Positions 52,352 to 62,578 of a stretch of 64,000 nucleotides of DNA are shown here, one piece after another. Position 1 is the stretch's first letter, and each line of letters opens with the position of its first letter. The notes below the pieces were generated by a model, which had not been told where the DNA came from, made no database searches, and was given only the letters and a program-made list of their open reading frames with translations. Made by a program: the position numbers and the translations under genes. The DNA is from Beijerinckiaceae bacterium. GTDB lineage: Bacteria; Pseudomonadota; Alphaproteobacteria; Rhizobiales; Beijerinckiaceae. The stretch covers positions 153,099 through 217,098 of the forward strand of contig CANJNI010000002.1 of NCBI GenBank assembly GCA_947475995.1, in the 5' to 3' direction.

Positions 52352-53113
52352 TTAACGCGACCCGATGGCGTCCCAGAGGAGCTTGGCGGCCAGAACGATG
52401 CTCATGGTGACCACAGCCGGCCTTATCCAGGCGCCGCCCGACCGGATCGATGTATGGGCCCCAAGCCATGCGCCGGACAATTGTCCGACCGCCATCACGA
52501 GGCCCGTCGTGACATCAATGTGCCCGGTCAGGGCGAAAGTGCCGAGAGCGGCCACGTTGGAGGCGAAGTTGGACGCCTTGGTCCGTCCCGTGGCTTCCAG
52601 AAGGCTCAGACGGCCCAGCGAAACGTAGACCAGCATGAAGAAAGACCCGGTGCCGGGCCCGAAGATGCCGTCGTACATGCCCACGACAGGAATGAGCCAT
52701 TGCCAGGCTCCACTACGGGGCGGAGACGCCGTATGGGCTCCTCCCAGCCTGGGTGAGAACGCAAAATACGCCCCAACGAGCAGGAGCGCGACCGGGAGCG
52801 CGACCTGCATTGCATTGCGGGGCACATAGGGCAAAAGCGCAACGCCCGTCACCGACCCCAGGCCTGACGCCAGCACCCACGGCAAGATGGATTTCTTCAG
52901 GTATCCCTTGCGCAGGAAGACCAGCGTTGCCGAGCCCGATCCGAACGTCGCCTGCAGCTTGTTCGTCGCCAGCGCCGTGACGGGGTCGAAGCCGGCGAGC
53001 AGAAGCGCCGGCACGGTCAACAAGCCACCGCCGCCTGCGATGGCGTCAATGAACCCGGCGACAAATGCCACGACGGCGAGAAGCAGGATGATGTTCCAGC
53101 CGATTTCCGCCAC
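52352..53113 (-). CDS. TSUP-family sulfite/anion exporter (TauE/SafE)
   Basis: A 253-aa membrane protein from GTG 53113 (an upstream extension is open but non-hydrophobic). About seven to eight transmembrane helices. The two TSUP repeats are visible: GFIDAIAGGGGLLTVPALLL near the N-terminus, and MYDGIFGPGTGSFFMLVYV in the second half. Family members export sulfite, sulfoacetate or other anions; its position next to cysK may hint at sulfur metabolism. A terminator hairpin follows about 60 bp downstream. The start has a weak ribosome-binding site. Confidence 0.87.
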   Translation of the reverse strand: MAEIGWNIILLLAVVAFVAGFIDAIAGGGGLLTVPALLLAGFDPVTALATNKLQATFGSGSATLVFLRKGYLKKSILPWVLASGLGSVTGVALLPYVPRNAMQVALPVALLLVGAYFAFSPRLGGAHTASPPRSGAWQWLIPVVGMYDGIFGPGTGSFFMLVYVSLGRLSLLEATGRTKASNFASNVAALGTFALTGHIDVTTGLVMAVGQLSGAWLGAHTSIRSGGAWIRPAVVTMSIVLAAKLLWDAIGSR

Positions 53114-53271
53114 TTCAGACGGCCGATTGGAAAAGCAGCGACCTGGCGAGTGAACCAGCCGGCTCTGGAACAGCAGATGCGGCAATCGCCATCCCGGGAA
53201 ACGAAAAACGCATCAAGATCCCCGCCAGAGCGCAAACATGGCGTGAACCACGTTCGCGCCCCGGGACCGTC

Positions 53272-54234
53272 TTACAGGCCCTCGAACAAGGCTGTCGACA
53301 GGTAACGTTCCGCAAAGGAAGGAATGATGATGACGATATTCTTGCCCTCGTTGCCTGCGCGCCCGCCGATTTCCAGTGCCGCCGCTACGGCTGCGCCAGA
53401 CGAGATTCCCACCGGAATGCCTTCGTTGCGGGCAAGGAGCCGCGCCGTGTCGAACGCTGTCTGGTTACCTACGGTCACCACTTCGTCGATGACGGAACGA
53501 TCGAGAACGCCGGGAACGAATCCTGCCCCGATCCCCTGGATCTTGTGCGGGCCGGGCTGCCCGCCGGACAAGACCGGGGAATCCTCAGGTTCCACCGCAA
53601 CGATTTTCACCGAGGGTTTGCGCGACTTCAGCACCTGGCCCACGCCGGTGATCGTTCCGCCGGTCCCGACGCCGGAAACCAGAAAATCAACGCCGCCCTC
53701 CGTGTCGTTCCAGATTTCTTCTGCGGTGGTCTTGCGGTGGATTTCCGGATTGGCGGGATTCTCGAACTGCTGCGGAATAATGGCGCCGGGTGTCGCCGCA
53801 ACGATCTCCTGAGCCTTGGCGATGGCGCCCTTCATGCCCTGCGGGGCTGGCGTGAGGACGAGTTCTGCGCCCAGCAACGCGAGCATCTTGCGGCGTTCGA
53901 TCGACATCGATTCCGGCATCACCAGCATGAGCTTGTAGCCACGCGAGGCGGCCACGAAGGCCAGCGCAATGCCGGTATTGCCGGAGGTAGGCTCGACAAG
54001 CGTGGACTTGCCCGGCGAGATCTTGCCTGCGGCCTCCAGAGCATCGATCATCGCCACGCCAATCCGGTCCTTCACACTCGCGATCGGGTTGAAAAACTCC
54101 AGCTTCGCCAGAAGGTTGGCCTTGACGCCCTTTTCCTTTGCCAACCGGTCCAGCCTCACGATCGGTGTGTCGCCGACGGTTTCGGTGATCGAGCCGTAAA
54201 CCCGGCCTCGTCCTGCCTTGCCTGCAATCGCCAT
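53272..54234 (-). CDS. cysK: Cysteine synthase A (O-acetylserine sulfhydrylase)
   Basis: A 320-aa PLP enzyme. The PLP lysine lies in [11 protein letters not shown] (near residue 54), [14 protein letters not shown] binds the substrate carboxylate, and [14 protein letters not shown] binds the cofactor phosphate. It makes cysteine from O-acetylserine and sulfide. The 73-bp gap to the upstream rrf2-type gene holds an AT-rich 17-bp palindrome, a likely operator. The start is ATG 54234 with GGAG upstream. Confidence 0.96.
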   Translation of the reverse strand: MAIAGKAGRGRVYGSITETVGDTPIVRLDRLAKEKGVKANLLAKLEFFNPIASVKDRIGVAMIDALEAAGKISPGKSTLVEPTSGNTGIALAFVAASRGYKLMLVMPESMSIERRKMLALLGAELVLTPAPQGMKGAIAKAQEIVAATPGAIIPQQFENPANPEIHRKTTAEEIWNDTEGGVDFLVSGVGTGGTITGVGQVLKSRKPSVKIVAVEPEDSPVLSGGQPGPHKIQGIGAGFVPGVLDRSVIDEVVTVGNQTAFDTARLLARNEGIPVGISSGAAVAAALEIGGRAGNEGKNIVIIIPSFAERYLSTALFEGL

Positions 54235-54285
54235 GTCACGCTCCTCGTTGTTCTCGTAATCCTGCCAAATTCACAGCTAAAAGTC

Positions 54286-54302
54286 GATATAAAATATATA
54301 TC
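54286..54302. promoter_or_regulatory. Palindromic operator candidate upstream of cysK
   Basis: GATATA (54286-54291), 5 bp, TATATC (54297-54302) is a perfect 6-bp dyad in an AT-rich patch that stands out from the GC-rich surroundings. It lies about 52-68 bp upstream of cysK and just after the end of the Rrf2 gene. The natural candidate binder is that Rrf2 protein, or it is part of the cysK promoter. Confidence 0.5.
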
Positions 54303-54307
54303 CAAGA

Positions 54308-54757
54308 TTATATTGTAAAATCGGCAGCGTCCCTGGTTGCGCTGAAGGCCTCCCGGTTCACCGCTTCCCGGCAAAGATCGTCGACCGTGACAGCATCCAA
54401 AGCCTGGAGAAACGCTTCACCCGCGCGGTCGATCATCGGCGACACAATGTCCATGACAAGTCTGGATTCCGCCACGAGACTTTCCTCATCATCGCCATCG
54501 CTCATGGCCGCCCGGACAATGTCGCCAGCCGTAATGCGCCGGCGTTCCCGGGCGAGTTCATATCCGCCCCTTGGTCCGCGAACTCCCTTGAGAATGTTTG
54601 CCCGAACCAGACCCTGAAGCAGAGTTTCCAGATGACGCGGCGGCAGGTTGTGCCGGTTGGCCAGAGCTTTCGCAGCGACCGGTTGCGGCCGCGCATGGAG
54701 AGCGACATCCACCACTGCGGCTACAGCCAACCTGCTACGACGAGACAGAAGATTCAT
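54308..54757 (-). CDS. Rrf2-family transcriptional regulator
   Basis: A 149-aa protein with the Rrf2 winged helix (residues 1-75; [20 protein letters not shown] and [13 protein letters not shown]). The three-cysteine cluster motif of IscR/NsrR (C-x5-C-x5-7-C near residues 92-106) is absent; only one Cys (in DDLCREA) is seen. This places it nearer CymR, the non-cluster Rrf2 that controls cysteine metabolism with CysK, or a RirA-like divergent form. It overlaps dut by 4 bp, and cysK lies just downstream. Confidence 0.88.
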   Translation of the reverse strand: MNLLSRRSRLAVAAVVDVALHARPQPVAAKALANRHNLPPRHLETLLQGLVRANILKGVRGPRGGYELARERRRITAGDIVRAAMSDGDDEESLVAESRLVMDIVSPMIDRAGEAFLQALDAVTVDDLCREAVNREAFSATRDAADFTI

Positions 54758-55224
54758 ACTGGCCCTTCCGATGAAAGCCCTGTTGAGCCGAAACCGTCCG
54801 CCCCACGGCCAGTCGAGGATAATTCATCAGCCTCGATCAGCACAGCCTGGGTCACCGGTGCGATCACCATCTGGGCGATCCTTGCGCCCCGCTCCAACTC
54901 GAACGGCACGGATCCGAGGTTGATGAGCAGCACCCCCACTTCGCCGCGATAGTCGCTGTCTATCGTGCCGGGCGCATTCAGCACCGTCACGCCGTTCTTG
55001 AGCGCGAGACCGGAACGGGGCCGAATCTGCGCTTCGTAGCCTTCCGGGACGGCGATGGATAATCCCGTCGGGACGAGCTCACGGGCTCCCGGTTCGATGA
55101 TCAGTCGCGTGTTTTCCTGAATGGCTGCAACCAGATCCATTCCGGCGGCTCCAGACGACTGGTAGGCCGGAGCCGGTAAATTCCGGCCGTGCTCAAGACG
55201 TCGAAAAGAAATCGTCAGACTCAC
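54754..55224 (-). CDS. dut: Deoxyuridine 5'-triphosphate nucleotidohydrolase (dUTPase)
   Basis: A 156-aa trimeric dUTPase. Motif 1 SSGAAGMDL (residues 23-31), motif 2 [12 protein letters not shown], motif 3 [13 protein letters not shown] and motif 5 [10 protein letters not shown] are present. In motif 5 the usual GxGGFGSTG has an Asp replacing one Gly, a small departure. It removes dUTP and supplies dUMP. It overlaps coaBC by 4 bp and the Rrf2 gene by 4 bp, all on one transcript. Confidence 0.95.
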   Translation of the reverse strand: MSLTISFRRLEHGRNLPAPAYQSSGAAGMDLVAAIQENTRLIIEPGARELVPTGLSIAVPEGYEAQIRPRSGLALKNGVTVLNAPGTIDSDYRGEVGVLLINLGSVPFELERGARIAQMVIAPVTQAVLIEADELSSTGRGADGFGSTGLSSEGPV

Positions 55225-56459
55225 AGGCGCGCTTCCAGCATTTTTCCGAACCGTTCAACCAGTTTTCGGCCGACTTCGGCTTTCGACATTTTGGGCCAGG
55301 ATTCCACTCCTGCGGGAGTGACAAGATGAACAGTGTTCTCGTCGCCGCCCATGACGCCGCTCGCGGGCGACACATCATTGGCGACAATCAGGTCGCAGCC
55401 CTTGCGACCCAATTTTTCCTGCGCATGGGCAACCACTTTCTCGGTCTCGGCCGCAAAGCCGATGACAAGTCGGGGTCTTGCAGAACTTTTCCCGATTCGG
55501 GCCAGAATATCGGGGTTCTCCGCCATGGTGAGAGTCGGCAGGCTCGATCCGGTTTTTTTGATCTTTTCGGTTTGGGCGTTTGCAATGCGCCAGTCCGCCA
55601 CGGCCGCTGCGGAAATGAAAATGTCCGCCGGCATGGCGGCCTCGACCGCAGCAAGCATTTGTTGGGCGGTTTCCACATGCACGACCGCAAGACCGGCCGG
55701 GTCGGGAATCGCCACGGGTCCGCTGATCAGAACCACATCAGCGCCGGCGTCTCGGGCAGCATCGGCAATCGAATGTCCCTGGCGGCCGGACGATCGATTC
55801 GCGATGTAGCGGACCGGGTCGATAGGCTCATGGGTGGGCCCGGACGTGATGACGACACGTCTGCCGCTGAGCGGCCCACGGCTTCTTGCGGCGCCCGCCA
55901 ACGGGATTTGCGTTTCTGACTGAAGCGCCGTCTCGATGGCCGCCACAATTTCGAGAGGCTCGCTCATCCGGCCGGGTCCGTATTCCCCGCACGCCATTGA
56001 TCCGTCGTTGGGTCCTGCGAACAGCACGCCATCTTCGCGGAGCCGCGCAACATTGCGCTGCGTGGCCGGATGAAGCCACATCCGTAGATTCATCGCCGGC
56101 GCAACGAGCGCCTTCTTGTCGGTCGCAAGCAGGAGGGTTGAGGCCAGATCGTCCGCGATTCCATTCGCCATCTTGGCCAGCAGATTTGCCGTTGCGGGAG
56201 CGACCACGACAAGATCGGCGTCGCGGGACAATTCAATGTGACCCATTTCGGCTTCATCAGTCAGAGAAAAAAGCTCCTGATGAACGCCTTGGCCAGACAA
56301 GCTCGCGACGGAAAGCGGGGTCACGAAATGGGCCGCTGCCCCCGTCATCACGCCCCGCACGCTGGCGCCTCGCTCGCGCAGACGGCGAATCAGGTCGAGC
56401 GCCTTGTAGGCGGCTATGCCGCCGCCGATTACGAGCAGAATGCGTTTTCCGGTCAGCAT
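55221..56459 (-). CDS. coaBC: Bifunctional phosphopantothenoylcysteine decarboxylase/synthetase CoaBC
   Basis: A 412-aa fusion from ATG 56459, with AAGGA upstream. The N-terminal CoaC flavoprotein domain has [17 protein letters not shown], the active-site His in [10 protein letters not shown], the PAMNLRMW motif and the essential Cys in [10 protein letters not shown]. The C-terminal CoaB domain (from about residue 210) has [20 protein letters not shown]. Together they make 4'-phosphopantetheine for CoA; coaE and coaA are elsewhere in the window. It lies 32 bp after ubiB. Confidence 0.95.
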   Translation of the reverse strand: MLTGKRILLVIGGGIAAYKALDLIRRLRERGASVRGVMTGAAAHFVTPLSVASLSGQGVHQELFSLTDEAEMGHIELSRDADLVVVAPATANLLAKMANGIADDLASTLLLATDKKALVAPAMNLRMWLHPATQRNVARLREDGVLFAGPNDGSMACGEYGPGRMSEPLEIVAAIETALQSETQIPLAGAARSRGPLSGRRVVITSGPTHEPIDPVRYIANRSSGRQGHSIADAARDAGADVVLISGPVAIPDPAGLAVVHVETAQQMLAAVEAAMPADIFISAAAVADWRIANAQTEKIKKTGSSLPTLTMAENPDILARIGKSSARPRLVIGFAAETEKVVAHAQEKLGRKGCDLIVANDVSPASGVMGGDENTVHLVTPAGVESWPKMSKAEVGRKLVERFGKMLEARL

Positions 56460-56491
56460 CCCATGTCCTTGCGGAATATCCTGAACCGAAA

Positions 56492-58057
56492 CTATCGCAG
56501 GAAAAGCGCGACCGCCAGCAATGCGGCAATGACCCAGAGCGCCGCATTGCCCCAACGGTTCCGGCGCGCTTCAGCGCGCCCTATATCGGCCACTGATTCA
56601 GGCGACAGCCGAAAGCCGTAGCGATGTGCGGTCTCGAAATCCGCCACTACTCTTTCGGTCCGCTCGAAAAGCTCGGGCGCGCTGCCGGCGATGCGTCCGA
56701 GCGTGGCGAGTCCGCGGCCAATGTCCTGCAGGCGTCCGACGGGCCCGAGGTTTTCGGTGATCCATTCACGCACGACCGGGTCCGCCGTTTTCCACATGTC
56801 GAGGCGCGGATCGAGGCTGCGCGCCACGCCCTCCACGACCACCATGGTCTTCTGCAGCAGAACAAGCTCTGTGCGGGTTTTCATGTCGAACAGGGCGGTG
56901 ATCTCGAACAGAAGGGTTAGCAACTTCGCCATCGAAATCTGATCGGCGGTTCGCGAGTGAATGGGCTCCCCGATGGCCCGGATCGCCTGTGCGAAATCAT
57001 CCACATTGTGATGCGCAGGCACATAGCCGGCCTCGAAATGCACTTCGGCCACGCGCCGATAGTTTCGGGTAATGAAACCGTAGAGGATCTCGGCCAGGAA
57101 CCGCCGCTCCTTGAGCCCAAGCCGCCCCATAATGCCGAAATCGACCGCCGCAAGCCGCCCGTCGCGATCGAGAAACAGGTTTCCCTGATGCATGTCGGCG
57201 TGGAAGAAACCGTCCCGCACCGCGTGACGCAGAAAGGACTGTATGACGCAGCGCCCAAGCGCCGGCAAATCAACGTCGCGAGCTGCCAAAGCCTCCGAAT
57301 CCGACAAGGGCGTCCCGTCAATCCATTCCAGCGTCAGCACCGGCCGGGCAGTCCGGTCCCAGTCCACCTTCGGCAGGCGGAAGTCCGGGTCGTTGGCGCA
57401 GTTTTCCTCGAACTCGGACGCCGCTGCCGCCTCGAGCCGGAAATCCATCTCCATCCGGACGGTTCTGGCGAGCGTCTCGACGACTTCCACCACCCGCAAC
57501 CGGCGGGCCTCGGCGAAATGCCGCTCTGCCAATCGCGCGGCGAAAAACATGTCCGACAGATCGCGCGCAAAGCGACGCTCGACCCCCGGCCTAAGCACCT
57601 TCACAGCGACGTCGCGCTGTCCCGACGAGTCGATGATCTTCGCCCTGTGGACCTGAGCGATGGATGCCGCCGCGACGGGCTCTCCGAATTCGGCGAAAAT
57701 CTCGCCCAGCTTGCGATCGAATGCGCTCTCAATGGTTCGGATTGCTTCGTCCTGAGGAAACGGAGCCACACGGTCCTGCAGACTCTCCAGAGATCGCGCG
57801 GTCTGTATGCCAACGACGTCGGGTCGCGTGGCCAGAAACTGCCCGAGCTTGATGTAGGACGGTCCCAGCCGGGTAATGGCGACCTTCAAGCCGCCCGCGC
57901 CGAGCCTTGATTTCCGCTCAAGCCGCCGCGCGAGGCCAAGCACGGCGCGCCCAGCGGGCGGCGCCAGCGAAAGGTCCACGCCGGAAAAAACGCCCTCTCG
58001 CGCCAGTACGAAACCCGCCCGCGCCAGACGCAGAAAATGAAACGCCGTACGCAACAC
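56492..58057 (-). CDS. ubiB: Ubiquinone biosynthesis regulatory kinase-like protein UbiB
   Basis: A 521-aa ABC1/ADCK-type atypical kinase. The family KxGQ motif is in LGPSYIKLGQFLATRPD (near residues 64-80), the A-rich loop appears as VAAASIAQVH, and the DxxxGN-type catalytic stretch is HADMHQGNLF followed by DFGIMGRL. A C-terminal hydrophobic anchor (ALWVIAALLAVALFL) ends the protein. UbiB supports membrane ubiquinone synthesis and lipid access. It starts 9 bp after ubiE. Confidence 0.94.
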   Translation of the reverse strand: MLRTAFHFLRLARAGFVLAREGVFSGVDLSLAPPAGRAVLGLARRLERKSRLGAGGLKVAITRLGPSYIKLGQFLATRPDVVGIQTARSLESLQDRVAPFPQDEAIRTIESAFDRKLGEIFAEFGEPVAAASIAQVHRAKIIDSSGQRDVAVKVLRPGVERRFARDLSDMFFAARLAERHFAEARRLRVVEVVETLARTVRMEMDFRLEAAAASEFEENCANDPDFRLPKVDWDRTARPVLTLEWIDGTPLSDSEALAARDVDLPALGRCVIQSFLRHAVRDGFFHADMHQGNLFLDRDGRLAAVDFGIMGRLGLKERRFLAEILYGFITRNYRRVAEVHFEAGYVPAHHNVDDFAQAIRAIGEPIHSRTADQISMAKLLTLLFEITALFDMKTRTELVLLQKTMVVVEGVARSLDPRLDMWKTADPVVREWITENLGPVGRLQDIGRGLATLGRIAGSAPELFERTERVVADFETAHRYGFRLSPESVADIGRAEARRNRWGNAALWVIAALLAVALFLR

Positions 58058-58066
58058 CCTTCAGCC

Positions 58067-58849
58067 TCACAACTTCCAGCCGGAATGGATGCACACGACG
58101 CCGCCTGTCAGGCGTGTAAAGGATGCGCGGGCAAATCCCGCGTCCTCGATCATCATGCGGAATCGTTCGGCAGTCGGAAACTGGCGGATCGATTCCACCA
58201 GATAGCGATAGGGTGCGCCATCGCCCGTCACGGCCTTGCCGATGGCCGGTATGGCGGTGAATGAATAGGCCTCGTAAATCTTGTCCAGCACCGGAACGTC
58301 CACGGCGGAAAATTCGAGGCACAGGAAACGCCCACCGCGCTTCAGGACACGAAAGGCTTCCGCCAGCGCTGATTCGGTACGAGGCACGTTGCGGATGCCG
58401 AAGGCGATCGTATAGGCGTCGAAACTGTTGTCTGCGAACGGAAGCTCCTCCGCATTGGCTTCCTGAAACCGGACCTGCAGATCAAGACCACGTTTCCCGG
58501 CGCGCTCCTGACCGACCGCCAGCATGTCGGTGTTGATGTCCGCGACCGTCACATGGGTGTCGGGCCCGCCGGCTTCGGCAATCCGGAATGCCACGTCGCC
58601 GGTGCCGCCTGCCACGTCCAGATGGTTAAACCCGCGCGTCCGGGAGGGCTTCACCATGCCGACCAGAAGGTCCTTCCAGACGCGATGCAGGCCGCCGGAC
58701 ATGAAATCGTTCATCAGGTCGTATTTGGACGCGACCCGATGGAAAACGTCATTGACCATCTCCTGCTTTTCGCCAAGCGGGACCGTCGAGAAGCCGAAAT
58801 GTGTCTCGGTCTGGTCAGCGCTGGACTGGCGGGGCTGGTAATCTGTCAT
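58067..58849 (-). CDS. ubiE: Ubiquinone/menaquinone C-methyltransferase UbiE
   Basis: A 260-aa SAM-dependent methyltransferase from ATG 58849 with GGAG upstream. Family motifs: [20 protein letters not shown] near residue 36, the SAM motif [15 protein letters not shown], and [15 protein letters not shown]. It adds the C5 methyl (numbering of the benzoquinol ring) to the ubiquinone precursor. It begins the minus-strand unit ubiE-ubiB-coaBC-dut-rrf2 and is divergent from mutM across 87 bp. Confidence 0.95.
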   Translation of the reverse strand: MTDYQPRQSSADQTETHFGFSTVPLGEKQEMVNDVFHRVASKYDLMNDFMSGGLHRVWKDLLVGMVKPSRTRGFNHLDVAGGTGDVAFRIAEAGGPDTHVTVADINTDMLAVGQERAGKRGLDLQVRFQEANAEELPFADNSFDAYTIAFGIRNVPRTESALAEAFRVLKRGGRFLCLEFSAVDVPVLDKIYEAYSFTAIPAIGKAVTGDGAPYRYLVESIRQFPTAERFRMMIEDAGFARASFTRLTGGVVCIHSGWKL

Positions 58850-58936
58850 AGGGGACTCCGGAACGCTGCGGACCATAGCGTCAGACGGCCCGAATAGCTA
58901 TGTAGTCGATCTGTCACATGCACCTTGCCGGTCCGA

Positions 58937-59806
58937 ATGCCTGAGTTACCCGAAGTTGAAACGGTGCGCCGCGGTCTTGAGCCCGCGATGGCCGGGCAGC
59001 GCATTACGGAGGTGCTCCAGCGCCGTCCCGATCTGCGCTTTCCGTTTCCTGAAAATTTCGCTGCGCGCCTCTCGGGGCGGCGCGTCACGTCCGTGGGCCG
59101 CCGCGCCAAATACCTGCTGGTCGATCTCGACAGCGATGACGTTCTGATCATGCACCTCGGCATGTCCGGCTCATTCCGCATCGAGGATGAGGTCACGGGC
59201 TTTTTTCACCATGAGCGGTCGAAGCTGGCGGCGCATGACCATGTGGTGTTCCGCTTCGAGAATGGGGCGAGGATCACCTACAACGATCCGCGCCGGTTCG
59301 GCTTCATGCTGCTGGAAAGGCGCGCAGACCTTCCGGCGCATCCGCTGTTTCGGCACATCGGTATCGAGCCGCTTGGCAATGAGCTGGACGGCGCACTGAT
59401 CGCCAGGGCCTTCCGGAACAAGGCAGCGCCACTCAAGGCGGCGCTTCTCGACCAAAGCCTCATTGCGGGGCTCGGCAATATCTACGTTTGCGAAGCACTG
59501 CACCGCGCCGGCCTGTCTCCCCGCCGGGCCGCCGGAACCATTGTCCGGCAAGATGGAAAGCCGACTGTCCGCGCCAATGCGCTGGCCGGGATCATCCGCG
59601 AAGTCTTGCAGGAGGCGGTCGAGGCGGGAGGCTCATCCCTTCGCGATCATAGGCAGACGGACGGCGCGCTGGGCTATTTCCAGCACCGGTTTAGGGTCTA
59701 TGATCGGGAAGGCGAACACTGCCCGAACCCGAAATGCAATGGCGTCGTGCGCAGGATCGTCCAATCAGGACGTTCGACGTTCTTCTGCGGCGAATGCCAG
59801 CGGTAG
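58937..59806 (+). CDS. mutM: Formamidopyrimidine-DNA glycosylase MutM (Fpg)
   Basis: A 289-aa DNA glycosylase/AP lyase. The start must be ATG 58937, because the mature N-terminus [13 protein letters not shown] provides the catalytic Pro and Glu. The catalytic Lys is in [10 protein letters not shown] near residue 57. A C-terminal zinc finger has four cysteines (CPNPKC...FFCGEC). It removes 8-oxoguanine and FaPy lesions. It is followed by a nitrilase-family gene 23 bp later. Confidence 0.96.
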   Translation: MPELPEVETVRRGLEPAMAGQRITEVLQRRPDLRFPFPENFAARLSGRRVTSVGRRAKYLLVDLDSDDVLIMHLGMSGSFRIEDEVTGFFHHERSKLAAHDHVVFRFENGARITYNDPRRFGFMLLERRADLPAHPLFRHIGIEPLGNELDGALIARAFRNKAAPLKAALLDQSLIAGLGNIYVCEALHRAGLSPRRAAGTIVRQDGKPTVRANALAGIIREVLQEAVEAGGSSLRDHRQTDGALGYFQHRFRVYDREGEHCPNPKCNGVVRRIVQSGRSTFFCGECQR

Positions 59807-59829
59807 TTGCACAAATCAGCAGGCAGGAA

Positions 59830-60651
59830 ATGAAAGTAGCACTCATCCAGATGAACTCGGGCAGCGACAAGGCCGCCAACATCGCGGCCGCCACAGCCCT
59901 GATCGAAAAGGCCGTCGCCGAAGAAAGGCCCGACTGGATCTGCCTGCCGGAAGTATTCGACTTCATGGGCGGATCGCGCCCCGAAAAATTCGCCGCAGCT
60001 GAAACGTTCCCGGACGGACCGGCCTATTCGACGATGCGGGCGCTGGCCAAAAAGCATCGCGTCTTCATCCATGCCGGCTCGATGCTGGAAAAGATCGATG
60101 GCGACGCTCGCGTCGGCAATACCACGGTGGTGTTCAACCGCGATGGTGACGATATTGCCCGATACCGCAAGATTCACATGTTCGACATTACCTCGCCGGA
60201 CGGGCAGCAATACAATGAAAGCGCCACCATGAAGCCGGGTGATGCAGTTGTGACCTATGATTGCGAAGGCGTCACGGTTGGTTGTTCCATCTGCTACGAT
60301 ATCCGTTTTCCGGCGCTTTTTCAGGCTCTGATGGACAGGGGCGCACAGATGATCGCTCTGCCGGCCGCCTTCACCCTTCAGACCGGCAAGGATCACTGGG
60401 AGGTTCTGGGCCGTGCCCGCGCCATCGAAACCGAAACCTATTTCTGCGCTTCCGCCCAGACCGGAACCTTCACGCAGGGCAATGAAGTTCGGGCCACCTA
60501 CGGGCATTCGCTTGTGGTCGATCCGTGGGGTCTGGTGGTCGCCAGGGCGTCCGACGGCGTCGGCTATGTGGCGGCGCGCATCGATCCCGACCGCGTAAAG
60601 AAAGTGCGCGCCATGATTCCGGTGGCGCAGCACAAGCGGGCACTTTCGTGA
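59830..60651 (+). CDS. Carbon-nitrogen hydrolase (nitrilase superfamily; Nit1/omega-amidase-like)
   Basis: A 273-aa amidase from ATG 59830, with AGGA directly upstream. The catalytic triad is visible: Glu in LPEVFDFMGG, Lys in YRKIHMFDI, and Cys in GCSICYDIRFP. The sequence resembles deaminated-glutathione amidase or omega-amidase. The substrate is not certain. It lies between mutM and an alpha/beta hydrolase, all on the plus strand with short gaps. Confidence 0.9.
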   Translation: MKVALIQMNSGSDKAANIAAATALIEKAVAEERPDWICLPEVFDFMGGSRPEKFAAAETFPDGPAYSTMRALAKKHRVFIHAGSMLEKIDGDARVGNTTVVFNRDGDDIARYRKIHMFDITSPDGQQYNESATMKPGDAVVTYDCEGVTVGCSICYDIRFPALFQALMDRGAQMIALPAAFTLQTGKDHWEVLGRARAIETETYFCASAQTGTFTQGNEVRATYGHSLVVDPWGLVVARASDGVGYVAARIDPDRVKKVRAMIPVAQHKRALS

Positions 60652-60665
60652 GAGACCCTCAGCCT

Positions 60666-61667
60666 ATGCGACGCTCCAAGGTAGGCAGCATCGATCTGCA
60701 CTTCCTCCTGTCGGCCGAAGCGCAGCGCTCGGCCGAGATGCAGGAGCTTTTTGATTGGCTTGTGGAGCAGGACAAGAACGCACCCGACCTCTCGATGCTG
60801 CCCATAGCCGAGGCCCGAAAGTTGCGCGCCCTGCAGGCTGCTCGAACCAACGCCGAATTGCCCGGGATTCAGGGTCTTGAGCGCATTGTCGTTCCGTCGC
60901 TCGATGGAGTTTCGGCGATCGACTGCGACCTCGTCGTCCCCGCCGACGCTCTTCCGGGCTGCATTGTCTATCTGCATGGCGGCGGGTGGGCGTTCGGCGA
61001 CCTTGCATCCCACGCCCGGCTAGCCCGCGTTCTGGCGAACACGACGCGCAGCCGTGTCCTCTACGTGGATTATCGACTGGCCCCTGAACACCCCTATCCG
61101 GCGGCTCATGACGATGCGGTCGCCGCTTGGCGCTGGGTCGTCGAGGAAAGCCGCACCAACCCTGACTTCAAGGGCCCGTTGACGGTGGCGGGCGACAGTG
61201 CGGGGGCCAATCTGGCCATCGGAACCGTGCTGCGCGAAATTGAGACGCGGAAAACCATTCCGCAAGCTGCGCTGCTGTTTTACGGCGTATTGTCCGATGA
61301 CGTGAACAGTCCCTCCTATCTGCGGTTCGCGAAAGGTTACGGACTCAACAGGGTGGGAATGGCCAAATTCTGGGACCTGTACGCGCCCGATCCGGCTAGC
61401 CGCGACGATGGTTTTCTGTGCCCGGTAAAAGCAGAGTTTGAAACGCTTGAAAAACTGCCGCCGCTGTTCATGAACGCCGCAGGTCTCGACCCCTTGCTTT
61501 GCGACACTCTCGAATTCGCCGCGCGTGTCGAGGAGGCGGGCGGCGAACTGGATTTGCATGTCCATCAGGGGGTGCAGCACGCCTTCATGCAGCATACTGC
61601 GAGGTTGACGGAGGCCCGCAGGGCGTTTGAACTGGTGGGGGACTTCTATCGTCGCACGTTTCGTTGA
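60666..61667 (+). CDS. Alpha/beta hydrolase of the HSL (hormone-sensitive lipase-like) family
   Basis: A 333-aa esterase/lipase from ATG 60666; GTG 60648, which overlaps the previous stop, is an alternative. The oxyanion-hole motif HGGGWAFG, the nucleophile elbow GDSAGANLA (Ser), the Asp in the GLDPLLCDT segment and the His in the GVQHAFM segment are all present. The N-terminal cap region is about 90 residues. The substrate is unknown, probably short-chain esters. Its 3' end overlaps the LysR gene by 22 bp in a convergent manner. Confidence 0.88.
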   Translation: MRRSKVGSIDLHFLLSAEAQRSAEMQELFDWLVEQDKNAPDLSMLPIAEARKLRALQAARTNAELPGIQGLERIVVPSLDGVSAIDCDLVVPADALPGCIVYLHGGGWAFGDLASHARLARVLANTTRSRVLYVDYRLAPEHPYPAAHDDAVAAWRWVVEESRTNPDFKGPLTVAGDSAGANLAIGTVLREIETRKTIPQAALLFYGVLSDDVNSPSYLRFAKGYGLNRVGMAKFWDLYAPDPASRDDGFLCPVKAEFETLEKLPPLFMNAAGLDPLLCDTLEFAARVEEAGGELDLHVHQGVQHAFMQHTARLTEARRAFELVGDFYRRTFR

Positions 61668-62578
61668 GGCGTCTCGTGCAGATACCGTTTGGCTTTTTGC
61701 GGAGCGCTGAAGAATTCCAGAAAGGCCCTCAATTTCGGCGCTTTATAGAGGCTGCGCGGATAATAGGCCCACAATTCGCGCCCCTGTCTGCTCTGGTTTG
61801 GCAGCAGCCATTCCAGCGCTCGCGACTTGAAGTGCTTTTCCACCATATAAAGCGGGACATAGGCGACGCCCGCGCCCTGCAGCGCAGCGTCCACGAGCAT
61901 TTCGTAATTGTTTGCCACAAGATTGCCGCTCACCTTGATGCGCGTAATCGCACCGGCGGCCCCGAACTCCCAGACGTCGCGCATCTTCGGATTGCGATGC
62001 ACCAGACAATTGTGCTCGACGAGTTCGTCCGTGGAGCGGGGGCGGCCGCGCGAAGCCAGATAGCCGGGCGCGGCGCACAGCACGAATGGATCGGTCCGCA
62101 ACAATTCGCGCTGGAGTGAGCTGTCGACGAGCCGAAGCCGGCGTATCACCACGTCGCAATCGTCGATGAAATAGTTCATGTCGCGCGAACTCATCGACAC
62201 TTCCAGACGCATGTCCGGATAGGTCGCCAGAAACTCCCCGATGCGCGGGGAGATGCAGATGCGCCCGAATGTTTCGGGCGTATTGACCTTCAGGAGACCG
62301 CGCGGAGCGTTTGCCAGAGACGTCACGGCCGACTGGGCTTCGTCGAGCGCCGCCAGCGCTTGCGCAGCATGTTCAAAGAACCGGCTTCCGGCCTCGGTGA
62401 GCCGCAGGGAGCGTGTCGAGCGGTGAATCAGTTGGGCCCCAATGCGCTCCTCAAGCTTCACTATTCGCTTGCTGACTGCTGAACGGGACAGATGCACGTT
62501 CTTGGCCGCTGCCGAAAGACTCCCGAATTTCACCGTCAGGGCAAAAACCCGAATGTCCTCGAGATTCTGCAGAGCCAT
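61646..62578 (-). CDS. LysR-family transcriptional regulator
   Basis: A 310-aa regulator from ATG 62578 with AGG upstream. The winged helix-turn-helix (residues 1-60) has SLSAAAKNVHLSRSAVSKRI, followed by the linker helix and a periplasmic-binding-type effector domain (about 90-300). It is divergent from a dehydrogenase and an enolase-family gene, the typical LysR layout in which the regulator controls the adjacent catabolic genes. The effector is unknown. The convergent 22-bp overlap with the upstream hydrolase gene is unusual but small. Confidence 0.9.
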   Translation of the reverse strand: MALQNLEDIRVFALTVKFGSLSAAAKNVHLSRSAVSKRIVKLEERIGAQLIHRSTRSLRLTEAGSRFFEHAAQALAALDEAQSAVTSLANAPRGLLKVNTPETFGRICISPRIGEFLATYPDMRLEVSMSSRDMNYFIDDCDVVIRRLRLVDSSLQRELLRTDPFVLCAAPGYLASRGRPRSTDELVEHNCLVHRNPKMRDVWEFGAAGAITRIKVSGNLVANNYEMLVDAALQGAGVAYVPLYMVEKHFKSRALEWLLPNQSRQGRELWAYYPRSLYKAPKLRAFLEFFSAPQKAKRYLHETPQRNVRR

